Source: Guptibacillus hwajinpoensis (GTDB taxonomy: Bacteria; Bacillota; Bacilli; Bacillales; Bacillaceae_O). Taken from it: a stretch of 64,000 bases of DNA. Below, one piece after another: positions 19,491-28,483 of this stretch. The stretch lies in assembly GCA_016841765.1 (NCBI GenBank), contig JAENYN010000023.1:1-64000 (forward strand), written 5' to 3'. A program made the translations under genes and the position numbers. Numbering within the stretch: the first letter of the stretch is position 1; the number at the start of each line of letters is the position of its first letter. The notes beneath the pieces were generated by a model, which was not told the origin of the DNA, did no database searches, and saw nothing but the letters and a program-made list of their open reading frames with translations.

Positions 19491-19527
19491 AAAAAACACA
19501 CTCCCTATCCCAATGGATAAGGAGTGC
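19491..19527 (-). terminator. Terminator of sspE
   Basis: CACTCC-C-TATCC pairs with GGATA-A-GGAGTG around CAAT. The minus strand then reads GTTTTTTTGATGG, giving the U tract. Confidence 0.8.
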
Positions 19528-19540
19528 GCTTGGATGCTGA

Positions 19541-19747
19541 TTACTGTTGAGGGCGCTGGCCGCGAGCAGAATTTTGCTGCTTTTTAGACTCAGCTTGCTG
19601 GTTTTGCTTGCGAACTTCCTGAGCGTTAGTTTCGCTTGCAAACTCAGAGCCGTATTGCTGCTGCTGTTGCGGTTGTTGGCCGGCACGTGCAGCCTGAGCG
19701 TTCTGCTGCCTAACTTCTTGAGCGTCAGTTTTTGACTGTCTGTTCAT
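19541..19747 (-). CDS. sspE: Gamma-type small acid-soluble spore protein
   Basis: Amino-acid reserve protein of the spore core, degraded at germination. It has 68 residues, very rich in Gln, Ala and Asn. Two similar modules, KTDAQEVRQQNAQ and ETNAQEVRKQNQQAESKKQQ, are separated by a poly-Gln stretch, and the (T/S)EFAS-like protease recognition sequence appears as SEFASETNA. The ATG at 19747 follows GGAGGTGATACTG. It lies between fabL and ygaB as in B. subtilis. A forespore promoter candidate precedes it. Confidence 0.93.
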   Translation of the reverse strand: MNRQSKTDAQEVRQQNAQAARAGQQPQQQQQYGSEFASETNAQEVRKQNQQAESKKQQNSARGQRPQQ

Positions 19748-19768
19748 CAGTATCACCTCCACAGAAGT

Positions 19769-19798
19769 TAATTTAACCTGAGTGAAGGCTTGTTATAC
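19769..19798 (-). promoter_or_regulatory. Candidate sigma-G promoter of sspE
   Basis: On the minus strand GTATA (19794-19798) and TAAATTA (19769-19775) are separated by 18 bp. The -35 fits the sigma-G consensus GHATR; the -10 fits CATWHTR only partly. Confidence 0.4.
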
Positions 19799-19909
19799 AC
19801 AAGAAAAAAATTGGATTTGAAGTGATCTTTTTGACATGAAATGTTGTTGGTTTTCGCCTGTTATCAGCTCTATGAGACAGCATTTGAACCGCATCTGTCA
19901 GATGCAATT

Positions 19910-20734
<825 letters not shown>

Positions 20735-20768
20735 CTATGCTGATTGATACGAAAGGAGCAACAATCCA

Positions 20769-20993
20769 ATGTATGTAGGCCGTGACATGACAGAACTTTC
20801 GATGATTTCCAAAACAGATTGGCGTGATAGCGAATTGGTCCATTTTCACCGTAACCTGCAGCAAATCGTCCCTTACCTGAATCAGGAAGGAGCCTCCATC
20901 CACCGCGAAATTGTCAGGGAAATCGAACGCCGTGGCGGATTTCAGCGCAACGAGGCCACATGGACTTCAGGGACAGAGCTCATCACAGATTGA
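20769..20993 (+). CDS. yfhS: Small protein YfhS
   Basis: A 74-residue hydrophilic protein of unknown function, equal in length to B. subtilis YfhS as I recall it and in the same place between fabL and mutY. It opens with MYVGRDMTEL and has a basic/acidic helical middle (EIVREIERRGG). GAAAGGAG precedes the ATG. Its neighbours are sporulation genes, which agrees with a sporulation link recorded for yfhS, but nothing in the sequence shows a mechanism. The long hairpin just after the stop will terminate it. Confidence 0.8.
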   Translation: MYVGRDMTELSMISKTDWRDSELVHFHRNLQQIVPYLNQEGASIHREIVREIERRGGFQRNEATWTSGTELITD

Positions 20994-20995
20994 CC

Positions 20996-21044
20996 GTGCC
21001 AGGCAATTGCCAGGGAAGTGCCTGGCAATTGCCTGGCACTTTTT
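20996..21044 (+). terminator. Long palindromic terminator after yfhS (repeat C, copy 1)
   Basis: A 17-bp perfect stem (GTGCCAGGCAATTGCCA and its complement) surrounds a 10-nt loop, followed by TTTTT. Each arm is itself built on the palindrome GGCAATTGCC, and the motif recurs at 43375-43405. Confidence 0.8.
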
Positions 21045-21801
21045 AAAAGTTCATTCTCGATTGGCCGCCGTCTGTATTGAGAGTTGCGCCAACGACCCAT
21101 GAGGCGCGTTCGGACACTAGGAACACAGCAACATCGGCAATTTCCCCCACGGTGCCGAAACGGCCTGCAGGTATTTGTTCCTCCACAAAGCGCTTGATCT
21201 TTTCCGGGTTTTCATCAAGGCGCTTTTGCCAGTTCCCGGTCGGATGCAAAATTGAACCGGGGGCGATGCCATTTACTCGTACACCAAACGGGATACATTC
21301 GTCAGCTAATGCTTTGGTGAAGCTGATCATGGCTGCTTTTGAAGCGTTGTATGTCGGCTTTCCGCCCGATTCACGGCCGAAAATGGATGTGATATTCAGG
21401 ATTGACCCGGCTTTTTGCTTTTTCATCTCGGCCGCTGCAAGCTTGCTTAAGTGGACGGCCTGAAGGAAGTTCAAATGCATCGCTTCTTCAAACAGTTCCA
21501 TATCGGTTTCCAGTGCAGATCCGCCATTGCTGCCGCCAGCGTTATTCACCAAAATATCAATTTTGCCGAACCGGGAAACAAAACTGCTGAAAATCTCTTC
21601 CCGCACGGTTTTGTCCGTGAGGTCTCCGGCAAAATAAGCGTCAGCCCCAATTTCAGCACTTGCTTCTTTTAATTCTTCTTCGTTTCTGGCACAAATGCCG
21701 ACTGTAGCCCCTTCTTCAACAAACTGCCCGGCGATCGCTTTTCCGATCCCTTTCGAACCGCCCGTAACGAGTACCGCTTTGCCGTTAAGATGTAAGTCCA
21801 C
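21043..21801 (-). CDS. Short-chain dehydrogenase/reductase
   Basis: NAD(P)-dependent oxidoreductase of the classical SDR family, 252 residues. The cofactor motif is TGGSKGIG at residues 13-20, NNAG at 86-89, and the catalytic Ser139, Tyr151 and Lys155 (YNASK). The C-terminus ends [11 protein letters not shown], typical of FabG-like SDRs. The substrate cannot be told. It begins inside the last 17 bases of mutY, so the two are co-transcribed and probably coupled, yet SDR genes are not usual partners of mutY. It is absent from this place in B. subtilis. Confidence 0.88.
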   Translation of the reverse strand: MDLHLNGKAVLVTGGSKGIGKAIAGQFVEEGATVGICARNEEELKEASAEIGADAYFAGDLTDKTVREEIFSSFVSRFGKIDILVNNAGGSNGGSALETDMELFEEAMHLNFLQAVHLSKLAAAEMKKQKAGSILNITSIFGRESGGKPTYNASKAAMISFTKALADECIPFGVRVNGIAPGSILHPTGNWQKRLDENPEKIKRFVEEQIPAGRFGTVGEIADVAVFLVSERASWVVGATLNTDGGQSRMNF

Positions 21802-22906
21802 TTTCTTCCTCCTTCAGCACAAGAGCTTTCATTATTTTTTGGTGGGAAACAGGAAACGGGTAGCGGGTGATTTCCTTGCAGGAAACCCATCTTGTCTCGG
21901 CCGTTTCCTCATTCACATCTTTTAATGCAGTTCCTTCATAAACAGAAATGTTCCATACAAGATGCGAAAACACATGTTTGATCGCTGTTTTATACTCAAG
22001 ATTACTTGCCTCAACACCATAATCCTCCACTAAATACCGTGCCAGTTGATCCTGCTGGATCACATCCGAAGGCTGTGTCTCATGGTTGGGAAACTCCCAC
22101 AGATTTGCAAGCAATCCTTTTGAAGGACGCTTATGGATCAGCACTTCACTCCTGTCATTCCAGATGACCGCAGCACCCATTTCAAGCGGCCGCGGTTGTT
22201 TCTTTTTGCTTTTGACCGGCAGTTCCTCCTGGACCCCTTCATGGAAAGCGCTGCAATGTTCCCTGACCGGGCAAAGCAGGCAGCTTGGCGACTTGGGTGT
22301 GCAGACGAGTGCGCCTAACTCCATAATGCCCTGATTGAACGCAGATGAATCTTCAGCAGAAATGGCGGCCCTGACTGTATCTTCAAACAGCTTCCTGGTT
22401 TTTGGCAATGCGATGTCATCCCAAATCGACAGAACCCTTGACATCACCCGCATGACATTGCCGTCAACTGCAGGTTCAGGCTTTTGGAACGCAATGCTTG
22501 AAATGGCACCTGCTGTATAAGGCCCTACCCCTTTTAAAGAAGAAATTTCCCGGGGATCATCAGGAACTTTACCGCCGTATTGATCCACCACTTCCCTTAC
22601 CGCACTCTGGAGATTTCGGGCCCTTGAATAATAACCGAGCCCCTCCCATGCTTTCAGGACCTCTTCCTCTTCAGCTTCCGCCAGTGCCGCAGGTGTCGGG
22701 AATTTTTCCATGAACCGGAGAAAATAAGGGATAACTGTATCAACCCGTGTTTGCTGGAGCATGATTTCCGACACCCAGATCCGGTAGGGATCACGATTTT
22801 CACGCCACGGCAGCTGCCTTTGTTCCCGCTTAAACCATTCAATCAAATCGTTCTGAAACTGCACGGGATTAAATTGTTCCGGCAAAACAAACTTTTCTTG
22901 TGACAA
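21785..22906 (-). CDS. mutY: A/G-specific adenine glycosylase
   Basis: Removes adenine mispaired with 8-oxoguanine. The N-terminal HhH-GPD domain has Glu47 (SEIMLQQT) and the catalytic Asp148 (VDGNVMRV). The 4Fe-4S cluster ligands are Cys202, Cys209, Cys212 and Cys218 in C-x6-C-x2-C-x5-C. The C-terminal NUDIX-like domain (about residues 240-370) reads 8-oxoG. The start is the TTG at 22906, 7 nt after GGAGG; an in-frame ATG 7 codons earlier has no ribosome site. It has 373 residues. It is yfhQ of the B. subtilis map and divergent from yfhP. Confidence 0.95.
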   Translation of the reverse strand: MSQEKFVLPEQFNPVQFQNDLIEWFKREQRQLPWRENRDPYRIWVSEIMLQQTRVDTVIPYFLRFMEKFPTPAALAEAEEEEVLKAWEGLGYYSRARNLQSAVREVVDQYGGKVPDDPREISSLKGVGPYTAGAISSIAFQKPEPAVDGNVMRVMSRVLSIWDDIALPKTRKLFEDTVRAAISAEDSSAFNQGIMELGALVCTPKSPSCLLCPVREHCSAFHEGVQEELPVKSKKKQPRPLEMGAAVIWNDRSEVLIHKRPSKGLLANLWEFPNHETQPSDVIQQDQLARYLVEDYGVEASNLEYKTAIKHVFSHLVWNISVYEGTALKDVNEETAETRWVSCKEITRYPFPVSHQKIMKALVLKEEESGLTS

Positions 22907-23169
22907 TGTAGTTCCTCCATGAAGCAATTTTGGGTTATAAAAAGCGTTATTTCGGGAAAAGAATCTTTACAAATGGCTTTTTAAAATCAGCCGAGTCAAA
23001 CAACTGGTGTTGGTTGGCTGCAGATTCAAGTGCAGCTGATGAGGCCCGGCATAAAAAGAAGTGAGTTCGTAACATTTTACAGCATTTTCAATAGAATGAA
23101 TAATGAGGACAGTGCTATACTTAACATATACGGAGTTATATACTTGTCCAGGTAAGGAGGCTAACAGGC

Positions 23170-24150
23170 ATGGATACTGGCACCCATTTTGTGATGGGAA
23201 TCGCACTGGGCGGGCTTGCTACATTAGATCCCGTGGTTGCCAGTGATCCGGTAACTGCCCAGACCGTATTGATCGGAACGATTCTTGGATCACAGGCACC
23301 GGATTTGGATACTGTCTTAAAACTTGTTAATAACGCTGCATATCTTCGCAACCACAGGGGCATCACCCATTCCATCCCCGCTGTTTTGCTGTGGCCTCTT
23401 CTTATCAGCTTCACCCTGTTTGCATTTATTCCGGAAACGAATCTGTTTCATCTATGGCTATGGACATTTTTGGCTGTATTCCTTCATGTATTTGTTGATA
23501 TTTTCAACGCGTACGGAACGCAGGCTATCCGGCCGTTCAGCAGAAAATGGGTGGCACTCGGGATTATCAATACATTCGACCCATTCATTTTCTTCGTTCA
23601 CATAATTGGTATCATCCTCTGGCGGTATGGCTATAATCCGGGTTACACCTTCCTGGTCATGTACGGCGTCATCTTTGTCTATTACTTGTGGCGGACGTAC
23701 GCACGGATGAAAGTGGAACAGGCTGTGAAGCAAAAAATTCCTGATGCGGTTGAAATTCTAATTTCGCCAACATTCCGTTGGTCCCAATGGCATGTTGCAG
23801 TGAAAACAGACGAGAAGTTTTATGTGTCCAGCGTGAAAAATAATGACATTACCATCCTTGATTCCTATAAGAAGAAGCCTGTTCCAAAACTCCCGTCCAT
23901 ACAGGCAGCCAAAGAGGACAAAAACCTGTCCGCATTCCTGTCCTTTTCGCCTGTATACCGCTGGGTTGTCCGTGAATATGATGATTTCATCGAAGTGAAG
24001 TTCATCGATTTGCGTTATTGGAGTAAAGGGCACTACCCGTTTGTGGCAGTCGTCCAGCTCTCCCATTCAATGGACATCCAGAGCTCGTACACCGGATGGG
24101 TATTCAGCGAAGAAAAACTGCGGAAAAAACTTGACTTAGTCCCAGGCTAA
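23170..24150 (+). CDS. yfhP: Membrane-bound metal-dependent hydrolase-like protein YfhP
   Basis: A 326-residue protein of the YdjM/DUF457 family. The N-terminal half has four or more membrane spans and the metal-binding pattern of the family: HF.MG near the start, SQAPDLDT and NHRGITHSI, with DIFNAYGTQ later. The C-terminal half is soluble. In B. subtilis YfhP has been described as a membrane-associated negative regulator of its own neighbourhood; whether that holds here cannot be seen. AAGGAGG precedes the ATG. It is divergent from mutY. Confidence 0.88.
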   Translation: MDTGTHFVMGIALGGLATLDPVVASDPVTAQTVLIGTILGSQAPDLDTVLKLVNNAAYLRNHRGITHSIPAVLLWPLLISFTLFAFIPETNLFHLWLWTFLAVFLHVFVDIFNAYGTQAIRPFSRKWVALGIINTFDPFIFFVHIIGIILWRYGYNPGYTFLVMYGVIFVYYLWRTYARMKVEQAVKQKIPDAVEILISPTFRWSQWHVAVKTDEKFYVSSVKNNDITILDSYKKKPVPKLPSIQAAKEDKNLSAFLSFSPVYRWVVREYDDFIEVKFIDLRYWSKGHYPFVAVVQLSHSMDIQSSYTGWVFSEEKLRKKLDLVPG

Positions 24151-24151
24151 G

Positions 24152-24183
24152 AAGCGATGACAGCAAGCTGTCATCGCTTTTTT
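24152..24183. terminator. Bidirectional terminator between yfhP and yfhJ
   Basis: AAGCGATGACA and TGTCATCGCTT form an 11-bp stem with a 6-nt loop, with T runs on the plus side. It serves convergent genes. Confidence 0.85.
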
Positions 24184-24448
24184 AATGCTTCAGCCCCCTG
24201 TCTTCAAACAGATGGGAAAATCTCGGGTTACCCGTTTTGAATTCGTGGAGTGCCGGGCCATATTGGCGGATCCACTCCCTCACCACATGCTCTGACACTT
24301 CTTTGCCTTTATAACCTCGTCCGGCTCTTGCCTGTGTTGTTTCAAAGTCCTCCCACAGCACTTCCACCCAGGTACGCGCCTGATGATAAGAAAGCTGGTC
24401 ATTCACATACAGGAGATCGGTTGCAAGACGCTCAAAAATATCTTCCAT
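24182..24448 (-). CDS. yfhJ: YfhJ family protein (WVELL)
   Basis: An 88-residue conserved bacillar protein of unknown function. The signature QARTWVEVLWEDFETT..RAG..YKG and the ending YGP.LHEF identify it. The ATG at 24448 lies 8 nt after GGAG; an ATG three codons upstream would be too close to it. The length equals that of B. subtilis YfhJ, and it faces sspK in the same arrangement. Confidence 0.88.
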   Translation of the reverse strand: MEDIFERLATDLLYVNDQLSYHQARTWVEVLWEDFETTQARAGRGYKGKEVSEHVVREWIRQYGPALHEFKTGNPRFSHLFEDRGLKH

Positions 24449-24474
24449 GACATTCACTCCAATCAGTTTTGATT

Positions 24475-24504
24475 ACATAAATAGCCGCTGTTTTATTCAT
24501 ACTA
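24475..24504 (+). promoter_or_regulatory. Candidate sigma-G promoter of sspK
   Basis: ACATA at 24475-24479 and CATACTA at 24498-24504 are 18 bp apart. The -10 is a full match to the sigma-G consensus CATWHTR and the -35 matches 4 of 5 of GHATR. It lies 34 bp upstream of the sspK start. Confidence 0.55.
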
Positions 24505-24537
24505 TACATGAACCCAAATCCAAAGGAGGTTCAAGAG

Positions 24538-24693
24538 ATGCGCAATAAAGAGCAGGGATTTCCTCCAAACATGTCACTCGACGGCGAACCGCGCGCCAAA
24601 GCCGAATACGCTTCAAAACGGGCAGACGGCACAATCAACACTAAGCCGCAGGAACGCATGAGAAAATCTAACCAGACACGCACAAAAGAATAA
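24538..24693 (+). CDS. sspK: Small acid-soluble spore protein K
   Basis: A 51-residue minor spore-core protein expressed in the forespore. It reads MRNKEQGFP and then [25 protein letters not shown], closely the SspK pattern. The ATG at 24538 is preceded by AAAGGAGGT; an in-frame upstream ATG at 24508 lies before the ribosome site and is not the start. A sigma-G promoter candidate precedes it. Confidence 0.92.
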   Translation: MRNKEQGFPPNMSLDGEPRAKAEYASKRADGTINTKPQERMRKSNQTRTKE

Positions 24694-24723
24694 AAAACGC
24701 ATCTTACATGGAGGTGTTTCGTA

Positions 24724-24879
24724 ATGAGCAAACAGAAAAACTTCTTTGATAACTTGTATCAAAACCCATTTCAATCACCGCATGCCAATCCGAAGCATGC
24801 ATTTGAACAAGTGAACGGCGAAACAGAAAAATCCCTCCACAACTATATACTGGAAAAGCAGACAAGAAAGCGTTCATGA
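24724..24879 (+). CDS. Small protein, YpzG-like
   Basis: A 51-codon gene with ATG after GGAGGTG, starting 31 bp after sspK and sharing its transcription. The protein is hydrophilic and reads MSKQKNFFDNLYQNPF, a middle with QVNGETEKSL, and the ending KQTRKRS. The arrangement N-terminal F..LY..PF, central QVNGET, C-terminal TRKRS resembles the YpzG family of short bacillar proteins; I recognise this from memory only. Co-location with sspK suggests forespore expression. Confidence 0.75.
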   Translation: MSKQKNFFDNLYQNPFQSPHANPKHAFEQVNGETEKSLHNYILEKQTRKRS

Positions 24880-24889
24880 TTTTAATGAA

Positions 24890-24925
24890 GAGAGCACCCG
24901 CTTTAGCGGCCCTGCTCTCCTTTTT
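24890..24925. terminator. Terminator between the sspK operon and yfhH
   Basis: GAGAGCA and TGCTCTC enclose a second small GC stem and are followed by CTTTTTATTT. It reaches the convergent yfhH stop. Confidence 0.75.
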
Positions 24926-25256
24926 ATTTCTTTCTTGTCACCTCAATCGTCTTCAGTAAAGAAATCGGGAGTGCTTCTTCGTGCTTTTTAACATAGAGGC
25001 GGGTGCCCCATGCAAAGATTCCGTTTAAATAATTTATCTTAAAATAAGACCCCGGGTCGTTTGCAATTTCATATACTTCCCCCGGATTAAAATCAGATGG
25101 ATCAAGCAAGTACGACTTCGCCATATCAATTTTCCGCTCGTATACGGCATATTCATTCACCATACCCATTTGTTCCGCTTTTCTCGCTTTTTCGGTTAGA
25201 TCTCCGATTTCTTTTTTTAACTCATACTCTGTCATCTGGCTGTATCTCTTTTCCAT
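24924..25256 (-). CDS. yfhH: YfhH family protein (DUF1811)
   Basis: A 110-residue conserved bacillar protein of unknown function. A helical N-terminal half (about residues 1-50: RYSQMTEYELKKEIGDL, then YERKIDMAKSYLLDP) is followed by a small beta domain (FNPGEVYEI...YFKINYLNGIFAWG) that looks like an SH3-type barrel. It sits beside recX as in B. subtilis. Confidence 0.85.
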   Translation of the reverse strand: MEKRYSQMTEYELKKEIGDLTEKARKAEQMGMVNEYAVYERKIDMAKSYLLDPSDFNPGEVYEIANDPGSYFKINYLNGIFAWGTRLYVKKHEEALPISLLKTIEVTRKK

Positions 25257-25386
25257 CCTTAATCCCCCCGGATAAGTTACTGTTGCTTCCTTTAATTATA
25301 GGGGATACAAGCCGAGAAACAAACTGTTCTGTGTTAAGATGATGTTGAAGTTTGTCTAACTATGGATATAAACAGGAGGAATTCTT

Positions 25387-26058
25387 ATGGCAACTATTCT
25401 CATTACAGGTGCAGGCACCGGACTTGGCAAAGAACTTGCCCTTCAATATGCCGGACAGGGCCATTCCCTTTTTCTTCTCGGCAGGACCAAACAAAAACTG
25501 GATATCGTCAAACAGGAAATTGAAGAAAACGGCGGAAAAGGCAAAGCGGTTGTCTGTGACCTTGCAAACCGCAAACAGATTAAAGAAACAGTCAGCATGA
25601 TAACCGAAACAGACAGCATTGACTGGCTGATCAACAATGCCGGCATTGGCCATTTCGGGGCGCTTGCCGATTTAACTGACGATGAAATTGAGATGATGAT
25701 CGATACGAACATGCGCGGCACCATCTATATGACGAAAGATTTGCTTCCCCATTTGCTTGGCCGCCCTTCGGCAAAGGTCATGAACATTATTTCAACTGCC
25801 GGCTTGCGCGGCAAAGTAAACGAATCGGTATACTGTGCAAGCAAATTTGCAGTAAGGGGATTCACCGAGAGCCTTGTAAAAGAAATTGAAGATACTCCGG
25901 TTGCCGTTACCGCAATATATATGGGCGGCATGAACACGCCATTCTGGTCACAAAGCGATCATGTTAAAGATTCATCCAGATTTAAGTCACCGGCCACAGT
26001 GGCCGAGATGATCATCAGCCAGGATGATGGGCGGGCAGAAATTTTTATTGATAAGTGA
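25387..26058 (+). CDS. Short-chain dehydrogenase/reductase
   Basis: SDR family oxidoreductase, 223 residues. The cofactor motif is TGAGTGLG at residues 7-14, NNAG at 83-86, and catalytic Ser136, Tyr149 and Lys153 (YCASK). It is short, lacking the long substrate loop and ending soon after MGGMNTPFW, like the YqjQ/DltE-type small SDRs. AGGAGGAATTCTT precedes the ATG. The substrate is unknown. It stands between yfhH and recX and is not part of that pair in B. subtilis. Confidence 0.87.
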   Translation: MATILITGAGTGLGKELALQYAGQGHSLFLLGRTKQKLDIVKQEIEENGGKGKAVVCDLANRKQIKETVSMITETDSIDWLINNAGIGHFGALADLTDDEIEMMIDTNMRGTIYMTKDLLPHLLGRPSAKVMNIISTAGLRGKVNESVYCASKFAVRGFTESLVKEIEDTPVAVTAIYMGGMNTPFWSQSDHVKDSSRFKSPATVAEMIISQDDGRAEIFIDK

Positions 26059-26105
26059 GCGGGGGGGGGAATCCCGGCCCCCGGGGCTGTACATAGTATT
26101 GCCCA

Positions 26106-26278
26106 GCTGAACGGGGGTTCAGTGCTGGCAGTGTAGGGGCTTGCGGAATTATGGGCACTGAATAATGATTCAGCGCTCGTAATGATGACATTCCCTGAAG
26201 TATCCGCACTGAATGAAAGTTCAGTGCGTGTATTCGCGGGTTTCCCGAAAGTATCCGCACTGAATAGAGGGTCAGTGC
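26106..26278. repeat. Tandem array of four hairpins with 51-bp period
   Basis: Four imperfect palindromes of the form GCACTGAA-N-TTCAGTGC have centres near 26115, 26165, 26216 and 26267, a spacing of 50-52 bp. The linker in units 2-4 also repeats (GAAGTATCC before units 3 and 4). Read on the minus strand the period keeps frame (17 codons), giving a repeating ALN..SVRI peptide. The minus-strand frames have no good ribosome site, so I treat it as non-coding. It fills most of the 341-bp gap between the SDR and recX. Confidence 0.75.
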
Positions 26279-26399
26279 CCAGTCCCCTCGAAAGGGATTC
26301 CAGCTCATCCCTCTCCCCCTCCAGGACATTAAGCCCTTCAACCCTCACCCAGTTGCATCAATGATAATACCCCGATTAATTCAGCGATATCCCTTCCGC

Positions 26400-27215
26400 T
26401 CAAACGTCCCCTTCCTTCTTTTCCTCAATAAACCTGTCAATCTCCTCCATGGAGAAACCCTTTCGAAATAAGAACTGTTTCATCCGCTTTATATACTCCC
26501 ACCCTTCATACTTGCTATAGCGGCGATGGGCTTTGTTGCCCTGGTACTCAAGAGCTTCGTTGCGTTCCTCTTTCCCTGTGCCGGTGTCCGCCTGGCCGGC
26601 GGCAGCCTGGATCACCTCTGGCGAATAACCTTTTTGCAACAATGTCTTTTCGATTTTCTGCCGCGTTTCCTTCGGCGAGTTCTTTTTGTTTTGGGAGGCT
26701 TTTTTTCGGGCTAGTTTCACGGCATTTTCAACTTGAAGATCCGTTGGATATTCGGTTAAGCCCTCCTCAATTTCTGCTTCCGACAATCCTTTTTTAATCA
26801 GCTCCTGCCTGATCACACCAGGGCCTTTCTGAGTTGTCCGCATCTGGGTCCGCACGTATGCCACAGCAAACTCGGCATCATTTATGTAGTTCATTTCCGA
26901 CAGTTTCTGGATCGCACGGTCTGCATATCCGGCCGCATACTCTTTTTCAAGGAGATAGTCCCTTAGTTCCTTTGCCGATCTCATACGATGACCGAGATAC
27001 CTGACTGCTGTTGAATATGTTTTGCGGTATTCCTCTTCGTCATGCAGTTCCGCCAGTTCTTCTTCTGACAGTTCTTTCCCTTTGCGCAGGTTGAATTTTA
27101 TCAATACATCCTGATCGACTCCAAATCCGAATTCTTCCCCGCTGCCTTTATCAATATAAATATTAAAACGCTCATCATTTTTCTTCTGTGCGGTAATTCG
27201 TGTAATCTTCGGCAT
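26400..27215 (-). CDS. recX: RecA regulatory protein RecX
   Basis: Modulates RecA filaments by binding in the groove. At 271 residues it is the long Firmicute form. An N-terminal extension of about 60 residues precedes three tandem three-helix repeats, recognisable at AVRYLGHRMRSAKELRDYL, AFAVAYVRTQ....GP.VIRQEL.KKG, and the C-terminal YIKRMKQFLFRKGFSMEEI. The start ATG follows AGGTGAATCGCT. In B. subtilis it lies next to yfhF; here a tnpB element separates them. Confidence 0.93.
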   Translation of the reverse strand: MPKITRITAQKKNDERFNIYIDKGSGEEFGFGVDQDVLIKFNLRKGKELSEEELAELHDEEEYRKTYSTAVRYLGHRMRSAKELRDYLLEKEYAAGYADRAIQKLSEMNYINDAEFAVAYVRTQMRTTQKGPGVIRQELIKKGLSEAEIEEGLTEYPTDLQVENAVKLARKKASQNKKNSPKETRQKIEKTLLQKGYSPEVIQAAAGQADTGTGKEERNEALEYQGNKAHRRYSKYEGWEYIKRMKQFLFRKGFSMEEIDRFIEEKKEGDV

Positions 27216-27260
27216 AGCGATTCACCTCACCTTCAATCATATCATGCCAGATAACACTTT

Positions 27261-27430
27261 CTTGAGACTCCCACGCCTAAAGGCGTAAACTCTAAACCTT
27301 GCGGCTTATGAGCGGGATTCTTGAGTGATTAGAGAGAAGTCTATTTCTAGTATCTCAATATGGCCTCAAGATAAGGGCATCTCATTGCCCCTCCTAAAAC
27401 AGTGCCTATAGCATCTTAGGCTGATTGACT
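27261..27430 (-). ncRNA. Candidate omegaRNA / right end of the tnpB element
   Basis: The minus strand downstream of and overlapping the tnpB stop ends in ATAAGCCGCAAGG, then a hairpin ACGCCTTTAGGCGT and the terminal GGGAGTCTCAAG. This layout is the usual right end of IS200/IS605-group elements, from which the omegaRNA that guides TnpB is made; the guide would begin just beyond about 27261, in the host sequence. The exact ends are inferred from pattern only. Confidence 0.5.
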
Positions 27431-28483
27431 GTTACCATCAATCACAGGTGCATATCTAACACCGACTCGATCTCTATGAGTTTCAAACCCGCATTTACAC
27501 TTATATTTTCGGTCTTGTGCCTTGTTTGTAGCTGAACATTCCGGACATGTTTGGCTTGTATAAGCAGGGTTCACGTATTCAACTTTAATGCCAGCTAAAT
27601 TCGCTTTATACTCGATGAATTGAGATAAACGATAAAAGGACCATGTGTGCAAATTCTTTTCGTTTTTACGACTTGTTCTTGTCGTCTGCCTGATGTTCGC
27701 TAATTGTTCTAAGCGAATGACAGAAACATTCTTTTCTTTTGCGAAATCAACAATCGCACGAGTTACCTTGTGGTCTTGGTCTTTCATCCAGCGTTGTTCT
27801 TTATCATTGAGTTTGCGAATGGCGTTCACTTTCTTTTTCTTCCCTAATTCCTTTCGGATCGAGCGAAATTTACGTTTCATGTATTTGTTTTGCCTGCCGT
27901 TCCCAAAGAAACGAGTTTGGCCATTTTCCGTTACAGCGACCGCAGGTACTTTTAAGCCTAAGTCCACACCCATTATTTTTGTGCCTGTTTTCTCTTCAGT
28001 AGGAAGGGTGACAGAAATTTGGGCCATCCATTTATTCGCTTTCTTCGTGATACGAAGTGTGCCTAACTTATGTTTTAATAAATCGAAATGACGATTCTCC
28101 TTATCCACTAATAAAGCACGAATCGGTACTTTTTTTGCTTTGCCGCCAATCATTAAGGGCAAAAAAATGGCAGAGGAATCGAGCGAATAGTTTTGGTTAT
28201 TCCACACGCATACCGGCTTCTTTAAAAAAGGGATTTTCTTGTACTTGCTCTTCTTCGCTTTTTTAAACACGCTTTTCGCATCTTGAATGGCTTGGTTTTT
28301 CACCGCACTTGGAAGGCAAGACAGAATATGTTTTGTTGTCTTTTTCGTTACTTTCTTTTCTGCAACCATTTCGGATACTAATGTGTTAATCGTTGCGATA
28401 TATTCCTTACCCATATCAGCTAAAATGCCTTCTTGCTCTTTTGAAGGAAGAAGTTTGATTTTGACCGTTATTGCTTGAGACAT
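27416..28483 (-). CDS. tnpB: RNA-guided endonuclease TnpB (IS200/IS605-type)
   Basis: Transposon-encoded nuclease, ancestor-like to Cas12. It has 355 residues from the ATG at 28483 (the GTG three codons earlier is part of AAGGAGGTG). The RuvC residues are visible: Asp174 in GVDLGL, Glu259 in IRLEQL, and Asp338 in THRDR. The zinc-binding cysteines are 313, 316, 329 and 331. After Asp338 the usual run of small residues and Asn (about three positions in related proteins, from memory) is missing, so RuvC-III may be altered. There is no tnpA transposase nearby, so the copy cannot move on its own. It splits recX from yfhF. Confidence 0.9.
   Translation of the reverse strand: MSQAITVKIKLLPSKEQEGILADMGKEYIATINTLVSEMVAEKKVTKKTTKHILSCLPSAVKNQAIQDAKSVFKKAKKSKYKKIPFLKKPVCVWNNQNYSLDSSAIFLPLMIGGKAKKVPIRALLVDKENRHFDLLKHKLGTLRITKKANKWMAQISVTLPTEEKTGTKIMGVDLGLKVPAVAVTENGQTRFFGNGRQNKYMKRKFRSIRKELGKKKKVNAIRKLNDKEQRWMKDQDHKVTRAIVDFAKEKNVSVIRLEQLANIRQTTRTSRKNEKNLHTWSFYRLSQFIEYKANLAGIKVEYVNPAYTSQTCPECSATNKAQDRKYKCKCGFETHRDRVGVRYAPVIDGNSQSA

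Noticed and set aside
26106..26278. CRISPR array
   Set aside because: The repeating part is a degenerate hairpin, linkers are partly repeated rather than unique, there are only four units and no cas genes.
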